This document shows, piece by piece, positions 27,100 through 31,712 of a stretch of 31,712 nt of DNA. How positions within the stretch are numbered: position 1 is the first letter of the stretch; every line of letters starts with the position of its first letter. The notes under the pieces are model-generated. The model was not told the origin of the DNA and ran no database searches. It saw nothing but the letters and a program-made list of their open reading frames with translations. Both the position numbers and the translations under genes were made by a program. The DNA is from Cristatella mucedo (taxonomy: Eukaryota; Bryozoa; Phylactolaemata; Cristatellidae), in assembly GCA_009760855.2 (NCBI GenBank), contig WPIO01000523.1, positions 1 through 31,712 of the forward strand, in the 5' to 3' direction.

Positions 27100-27365
27100 A
27101 ACTGTAACATAATTAAGATTGAAGGGTGGGTGGAGTTTTTGCTCAACTCGCTTTAAACTTGTGGCTATTTTGAGATTATGGCACTGTCATTGGATTATGG
27201 GCTGTTGCGACTTATGGCAGTGGTATATAACGGGCGGCAAAAGCCCGGGAGTTAGGTCGAGGACGCCGCAGCGGGCCGGTACGTGACTGCCCGCACGTGT
27301 GAATAGACGTCTTTGAGTCCGCTTCGGTGTTTTGTGTGGTATCGCGTACCTGCTGCTTAGAGAAT
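27100..27365 (+). mobile_element. Possible solo LTR or promoter-like block
   Basis: Begins near TGTAACATAATT and contains TGGTATATAACGGGC (TATA-like). It then has a GC-rich leader, GTGAATAGACGTCTTTGAGT and GGTGTTTTGTGTGGTATCG, an arrangement common in LTR U3-R-U5. Ends and target duplication could not be fixed. Confidence 0.35.
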
Positions 27366-27399
27366 GTCAAACTACAAAACTTAGATAAGGCCTACAGCC

Positions 27400-27532
27400 G
27401 AGCCGGTTTGGTCCAGCGTTTAAGGTGCTCGCCTCGACCAAGGTATGGCTGAGGTCGTGGGCTCGAGCCCAGAGGCTTATGTGAAGCGCCCGAATAGAGA
27501 TTGAGTTCCCTTAGGCGCTATATAAATGATTT
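27400..27532 (+). mobile_element. SINE-B copy
   Basis: GGTTTGGTCCAGCGTTTAAG A box, GTCGTGGGCTCGAGCCCAGA B box and a GAAGCGCCCGAATAGAGATT...AGGCGCTATATAAATG tail. The LTR element lies about 50 bp downstream. Confidence 0.88.
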
Positions 27533-27584
27533 ATATTTTTCATTGTATACTGTCTTAAAAAAGGCGATGCTCAGCTGTCCGTCC

Positions 27585-27997
27585 TGTAGTTTGGTTGCAC
27601 AGCAGAGAGCCAGCCGATGCCCAACACCGACAGTTTATTCCCAACACACGGAGCCCCAGAGCGCACGGCTTCCCTCAGCCCCTGCCCTCACACAACTCCC
27701 CACCCCTGGTCGACTCCGATGACTCATCGACCACAACTGTGCACCGGCCGACCCTGATGGTGAATCCACCATCTGGCCACCAGCTGGTCCATGCCACATC
27801 AAAGACGGACCACAGCAGTGCACTGGCCGACCCTGATGGTGAATCGACCATCTGGCCACCAGCTGGTTACCGGCCTGCGTCCATACCACATCACAGGCGG
27901 ACCACAGCTGTGCACCGGCCCCTCTCGGTGGTGCTTCTAACAGCTCACCAGTAGCTTATCAGAGGAGCCTGCATACGATACATACATACGAACTACA
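27585..27997 (-). repeat. LTR, 3' copy (413 bp)
   Basis: Starts TGTAGTTTGGTTGCACAGCA and ends CATACGAACTACA on the plus strand. Contains an internal repeat in which CATCTGGCCACCAGCTGGT and a GCGGACCACAGC-like block recur. Confidence 0.93.
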
Positions 27998-28100
27998 CGC
28001 TCCCTTGACCTTACGGTCACAAGTCAGGAGCCGGCATACAATAGATACATACATACGTACATACAAACTACACGCACCCTTGACCTTAAGGTCACAAGTT
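27968..28100. repeat. Tandem duplication of the LTR end plus polypurine tract
   Basis: The block from GCATACGATACATACATACG through CTTGACCTTACGGTCACAAG recurs next door as GCATACAATAGATACATACA through CTTGACCTTAAGGTCACAAG. The LTR terminus and adjoining tract are thus present twice on this side only. Confidence 0.88.
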
Positions 28101-28150
28101 TGCAGCACCAACACGTGTAGCTGCAGGGTACAGAGCAGCAATGAGCAAGT

Positions 28151-28726
28151 CTATCCGGTCAGGACATAGTCGTCGTACCGGCGGGGAAGTGTCACAGCGC
28201 ACCTGGGCCGCTGTACTGGTTCAGCTCTGTCCCCTTCAGGTGCAGGGGGCGCCTCTTCCTGCCCTGGTACGAGGCGCAAGTCGGACACGTGGCGACGCAC
28301 ACCGTCGATCTCGATTCCCACGCCCTGCCCCTCACTTGTTACCGTGCCCTCGGGCCACTCGGTCGTACAACGAGCGCCGGCAGGCTTCACAAAGACTCGC
28401 TGGCCGACAGCATATTGAGCAGTCCTCGGGCCCTGATCTGTCTGTGCTCTGAAGAGGGGGCTTTTCCACTCATAGGAGAACAGCCTTCTGCAGGGCACCG
28501 ATTCCTCGTGCAACCCGGCTGTTGGCGAGATGTTGTACCAATACACCATCATCAGGACGTTCTTGCCCGTGCGAGCCGCCATTCCCTTGATGGTCCTGTG
28601 GTTTCGCTCGACGATGCCGTTGCTGGAGGGTTTATAGGCGCAACGGTATATGGGCTCCACGCCCCAACGGTCGCAAAGACCGCGAAGAGCTGTTGAGCGA
28701 AAAATGTCGACGCCGACCGCCGGCAA
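28151..28726 (-). pseudogene. Integrase C-terminal half (gypsy pol)
   Basis: Frame with FRSTALRGLCDRWGVEPIYR, then SSNGIVERNHRTIK holding the third catalytic acid, and an SH3-like QYAVGQRVFVKPAGARC to RRHVSDLRLV segment. The zinc-binding N-terminus and the first two catalytic acids are absent. The sequence passes almost directly from the RNase H end (NNKADQLTRVSQKW, about 28760-28805) into this part. Confidence 0.88.
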
Positions 28727-28759
28727 AAGACGCCTGCTCTGGAACAGCGAGACAGCTTA

Positions 28760-29640
28760 CATTCGCCCCTCGTCCATTTCTGAGAGACGCGGGTCAGCTG
28801 GTCGGCTTTATTGTTGGATGGATCGCACTAGGACTACGGAAGACTTCAGTCCACACTCTGACACCGTTGTCGGCTATCAGTGCTAGCCTGCGTTTGATAA
28901 GCGCCTCTCCCATGCCGTGGGCTCGTACAGGCTTATCTCCAACCAGCAGTGACTGTAGCCATCCGTGAACAGTTTGCTGAATCTGTCCGAATCTCCACCT
29001 GCCGTAATGACCAAGCAATGGCCAGATTGAGGCCTTGATGATAGCCTTCCAGCTCCGCAAGATTGATGTGGGCTACGTCGTCAGCTTTTCGCAGCCAGGA
29101 GGCATACTCGACGATTCTTCCTCCCTATATCCATGCATGTGCCGATAGCAAGGCCTGCTGGCATCACACCAGAGATGCCACTATCCAGATTCGGCACATT
29201 CCAAATGCCTGAAACTGGATCGTCGGCATGCAATCGCTGCATCAACTCACCCGCCATGGCTATGACATTTTCACCAACGACTGAGTCCCAACCGACATCG
29301 CCAGCAGCTCGCGTTTAGGTAACTGCAGGCCGGGTGAAGCCAGCCTGCGATTGGGAAATGACCCGCTCAGCTGCCCGCACCACGAAAAACAGCTGGCGTC
29401 GCGATGGGGGCGTTAGGCAATGTGCTCACCACGTTATCGCGGCGCCAACGAAAGCTCCTCCTCCTTCCTTCGGCCTGCATACTCGAAGGCCAGGACCCTT
29501 CCGCCAGCGAGGCTTTCTGGCGGCTTAGCCTCCAAACCAAATGTTCGTAGCAAGTCGATTACCTCACCATTCGAGACGACGCTGTTATTGACAACAATAT
29601 CGTCGACACAAACGAATCGGTACCAGCACGAACTCGCTCA
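28760..29640 (-). pseudogene. RT palm end and RNase H remnant
   Basis: A frame shows the RT catalytic VDDIVVNNSVV (about 29575-29610), preceded in another frame by TKVLSMDERVRAGTDSF. RNase H-like VHGWLQSLLVGDKPVRAH and NNKADQLTRVSQKW follow. Several frame changes intervene, one of them a two-base addition next to the catalytic DD. Confidence 0.8.
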
Positions 29641-29671
29641 TCCATGGACAAGACCTTTGTCAGAATCGCGG

Positions 29672-30064
29672 TCATTTATTTTCGGGGCGGACATTAAGTC
29701 CGAAACCTAGTCGTGTGAGGCAGTACCGATGGCCTTTGTACTCCACGACCTGATATTGCCAGAGAGCGGGATCAACATGCACCTGCAAGTATGCTTTTCG
29801 CAGGTCAATTATGCTCACGCTCTCGCCCAGCCGTCGCCACGCTCTGAGCTTGGTGCTACACACATCACCACCAGCCGTGTGACTCGAGATAAACTGATTA
29901 AGTTCTCGGTAGTCCATCACGGGCCTCACTTTGCCCTTACTTGCCTGTACGACGGCCATTAGAGGGATCAGGCCACCACAATGACCAGCGAACGGCTGCA
30001 ACCAGCCTTCCTTGATCCACTCTTCCACCTCCTTTTCGTAGTCGGCACGAATTTCCTCTCCCAC
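29672..30064 (-). pseudogene. Reverse transcriptase N-terminal part
   Basis: LIPLMAVVQASKGKVRPVMD, IIDLRKAYLQVHVDPALWQY and RYCLTRLGFGLNV are classic gypsy RT fingers/palm blocks; the D of IIDLRKAYL is the first catalytic Asp. Two single-base additions at about 29675-29691 throw the frame to a stop at 29672. Confidence 0.92.
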
Positions 30065-30389
30065 ATGATATTGAAGCGATATGGTTCGTCAATTGGGGGA
30101 CGACGCAACGATTCGTCCACTCCCACTTGACTGACCAGCGCCCCTGATGGAATACTGCCTTGAAGTCCTTGTCATCAATCAGTACGTCAGCGGCCGACGA
30201 TGCTACAGCACGTTTGACACTAGGAGACGCCACTACCTGCTGCCTCGGGACGGTGTGCTGGCTCTGGAACTCCCCTTTGGCACATGAACTCACTTGACCA
30301 GCGGAAGGACCGATAATCACGCCGCCTAGGAGTTCAATGGCATCCATACCGAGTAGTAACCCGAAACCAGGAAGAACATCTGCAGGCAT
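29937..30389 (-). pseudogene. Retropepsin C-terminus and linker to RT
   Basis: Opens ADVLPGFGLLLGMDAIELLG, the LLGMD strand of a retropepsin, then VLIDDKDFKAVFHQGRWSVK, the linker seen in this gypsy group. The protease active site (DTG/DSG) and upstream half are missing. The frame shifts before RT. Confidence 0.85.
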
Positions 30390-30410
30390 TTCCGCGAGGT
30401 TGCATTAGGC

Positions 30411-30827
30411 TTAGAGGTGCCTCTTTGCGGCCTCCGGTAGCCCAGCAACAAAGGCGCATTTGACAAAATCACCGGCCAACAGCCTAGCCAACCGATTCAA
30501 GTCCGCCCAAAAAGCCCATCCACATTTTCACCTTCAGCAAGGCGACGCGAGGCGAATTCCTCGTAGGCATCGAAGCGATTCGGCGAGAATGCTGCCAGCC
30601 AGCGCTTTTCTTACCGTGGCGTAGTCTTCCTTAGCCGCCTCGGGGACGCCATCGTATACGGCGTATGCCACACGTTGTAAGGAATACTGCGGCCAGGAAA
30701 TTTTGCAATTCCATCAACCCCTTGCATCTTGGCCAATCTTTCGAACCGATTTAGCCATTCAGCGAAGTCTCCGCTGCCGGTCGAATTGCGAAATTTTTTC
30801 TTCCATCAGTTGTACTTTCAGACTCAT
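30411..30827 (-). pseudogene. Gag capsid remnant
   Basis: An ATG (30827) begins MSLKVQLMEEKISQFDRQ. Frames then switch through GSGDFAEWLNRFERLAKMQG, VYDGVPEAAKEDYATV, FDAYEEFASRRLAEGE and LARLLAGDFVKCAFVAGLPE. This is a gypsy-type capsid with at least four frame breaks. No zinc knuckle follows; the remnant meets the protease C-terminus at about 30390-30411. Confidence 0.8.
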
Positions 30828-30868
30828 CTTTATATGGACCACACAGTCGCTCCCGCCGAGAAATAGCT

Positions 30869-31306
30869 TGTAGTTTGGTTGCACAGCAGAGAGCCAGCCG
30901 ATGTCCACCCAACACCGACAGTTTATTCCCAACACAAGGGAGCCCCAGAGCGCACGGCTTCCTCAGCCCCGAGTGCCCTCACACAACTCCCCTCTCCCCT
31001 GGTCGACTCCGATGACTCATCGACCCACAACTGTGCACCGGCCGACCCTGATGGGTGAATCCACCATCTGGCCACCAGCTGCTGTCCATGCCACATCAAG
31101 GACGGACCACAAGCAGTGCACTGGTTTCCGACCCTGATGGTGAACGACCATCTGCCCACCAGCTGGTTGACCGGGCCTGCGGGTCCATACCACATCACAC
31201 AGGCGGACCACAGCTTACACCGGCCCCTCTCGGTGGTGCTTCTAAACACGCCTCACCAGTAGCTTATCATGAGGAGCCTGCATACGATACATACATACGA
31301 ACTACA
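30869..31306 (-). repeat. LTR, 5' copy (438 bp)
   Basis: Same ends as the 3' copy but 25 bp longer. Most differences are 1-3 base additions scattered along the copy. Confidence 0.93.
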
Positions 31307-31464
31307 CGTCCGACATTTATTCTGACTTACCAAGAGGCATGACGGACCGCCCGGGTCATTCAGCGGCGACAAACCTAAGTTCGAAGATTGCTCGAACTCT
31401 CTGCCGGGTTGCGTACCAAGATCAGTAGATTGAGATTCGGGCGAATAGACTTTCCTGATTCGGT

Positions 31465-31668
31465 GAGCCCGTGATGGCACCCTAGGTAAAGGCGGTTGCT
31501 TTCACGACCTCGGGACCGAGGTCGTGGGTTCGATTCCTGCGTGGGCGAACCTTTATTGCCACCTGCAAGACGTGTAGCCGCAGGGCGGTGGTAGCCCGTA
31601 AAGGCTCTTCTGTCCGCTATACAAAAAGAGGCTGCTTAATCAACTGGGATTTATTTATTTATTTATTC
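31465..31668 (+). mobile_element. SINE-A copy with TTTA tail
   Basis: GTGATGGCACCCTAGGTAAA A box, palindrome CACGACCTCGG..CCGAGGTCGTG (31503-31526), B box GTGGGTTCGATTCCTGC, CTATACAAAAAGAGGCTGCT and TTTA units. Several single-base additions relative to the copy at 24790. Confidence 0.9.
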
Positions 31669-31712
31669 TAATTATGGTAAAGCTACGAATCAGTTTTCAT
31701 TTTATGCTGAGC

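Larger units (their letters stand above)
27580..31311 (-). mobile_element. Ty3/gypsy-type LTR retrotransposon, internally deleted
   Basis: LTRs at 27585-27997 and 30869-31306 share inverted ends TGTAGTT...AACTACA. A perfect 5-bp target duplication CGTCC flanks them (27580-27584, 31307-31311). Internal remnants on the minus strand run gag, protease C-terminus, RT, RNase H, then the C-terminal half of integrase, the gypsy order. The internal region is only about 2.9 kb. Frame breaks and two missing segments make it non-autonomous. No env-like frame is present. A polypurine-like AAGGGAGCG abuts the 3' LTR. I could not identify a convincing primer binding site beside the 5' LTR. Confidence 0.93.

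Noticed and set aside
30828-30868. Primer binding site beside the 5' LTR
   Set aside because: I could not match the leader (minus strand, starting AGCTATTTCTCGGCGGGAGC) to a tRNA 3' end with confidence.

Overview
The window is eukaryotic, and most likely from an invertebrate animal. It holds an intron-rich gene with GT-AG introns, fossils of L2/CR1-type LINEs, tRNA-derived SINEs, a Ty3/gypsy-type LTR element, a SPIN-like hAT relic and many microsatellites. There is no sign of operons, ribosome binding sites or CRISPR. I cannot name the species. The animal reading rests on the L2-type LINE/SINE pair and the SPIN-like hAT piece, both compared from memory.

The main content is one host gene, homogentisate 1,2-dioxygenase (HGD), the ring-opening enzyme of tyrosine and phenylalanine breakdown. 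It lies on the minus strand from the ATG at 18628 to the stop at 2133. I could place 13 coding exons of 18 to 183 bp. All 12 introns are GT-AG, the reading frame agrees across every junction, and the product is 439 residues once a single extra base in exon 12 is discounted. The iron ligands fall at His334, Glu340 and His370, one less than the human numbering (335/341/371, from memory). The first exon lies in a CpG-rich stretch that is probably the promoter.

The introns are packed with repeats. Intron 9 carries a LINE 3' end (4481-5432). Intron 7 carries an L2-type reverse transcriptase relic and a TA microsatellite over 200 bp long. Intron 5 holds another LINE relic and the SPIN-like hAT fragment. 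Intron 3 has three LINE tails, two SINEs and long CT/CA microsatellites. Upstream of the gene (19.2-27.5 kb) are CpG-rich patches, LINE and SINE copies, a small terminal-inverted-repeat element (20898-21264) and a possible solo LTR.

The right end (27580-31311) is an LTR retrotransposon on the minus strand. It has 413 and 438 bp LTRs, a 5-bp target duplication, and remnants of gag, protease, RT, RNase H and integrase. Two internal segments are missing and there are several frame breaks. Differences between its LTRs are mostly 1-3 base additions in the right copy. Together with the added bases in the last SINE, this suggests that part of the breakage is assembly error near the sequence end.

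The mobile elements fit together. One SINE family (SINE-B here) ends in the same hairpin-forming tail as the L2-like LINE, so it probably depends on that LINE for copying. A second SINE family (SINE-A) has a different tail ending in TTTA repeats.
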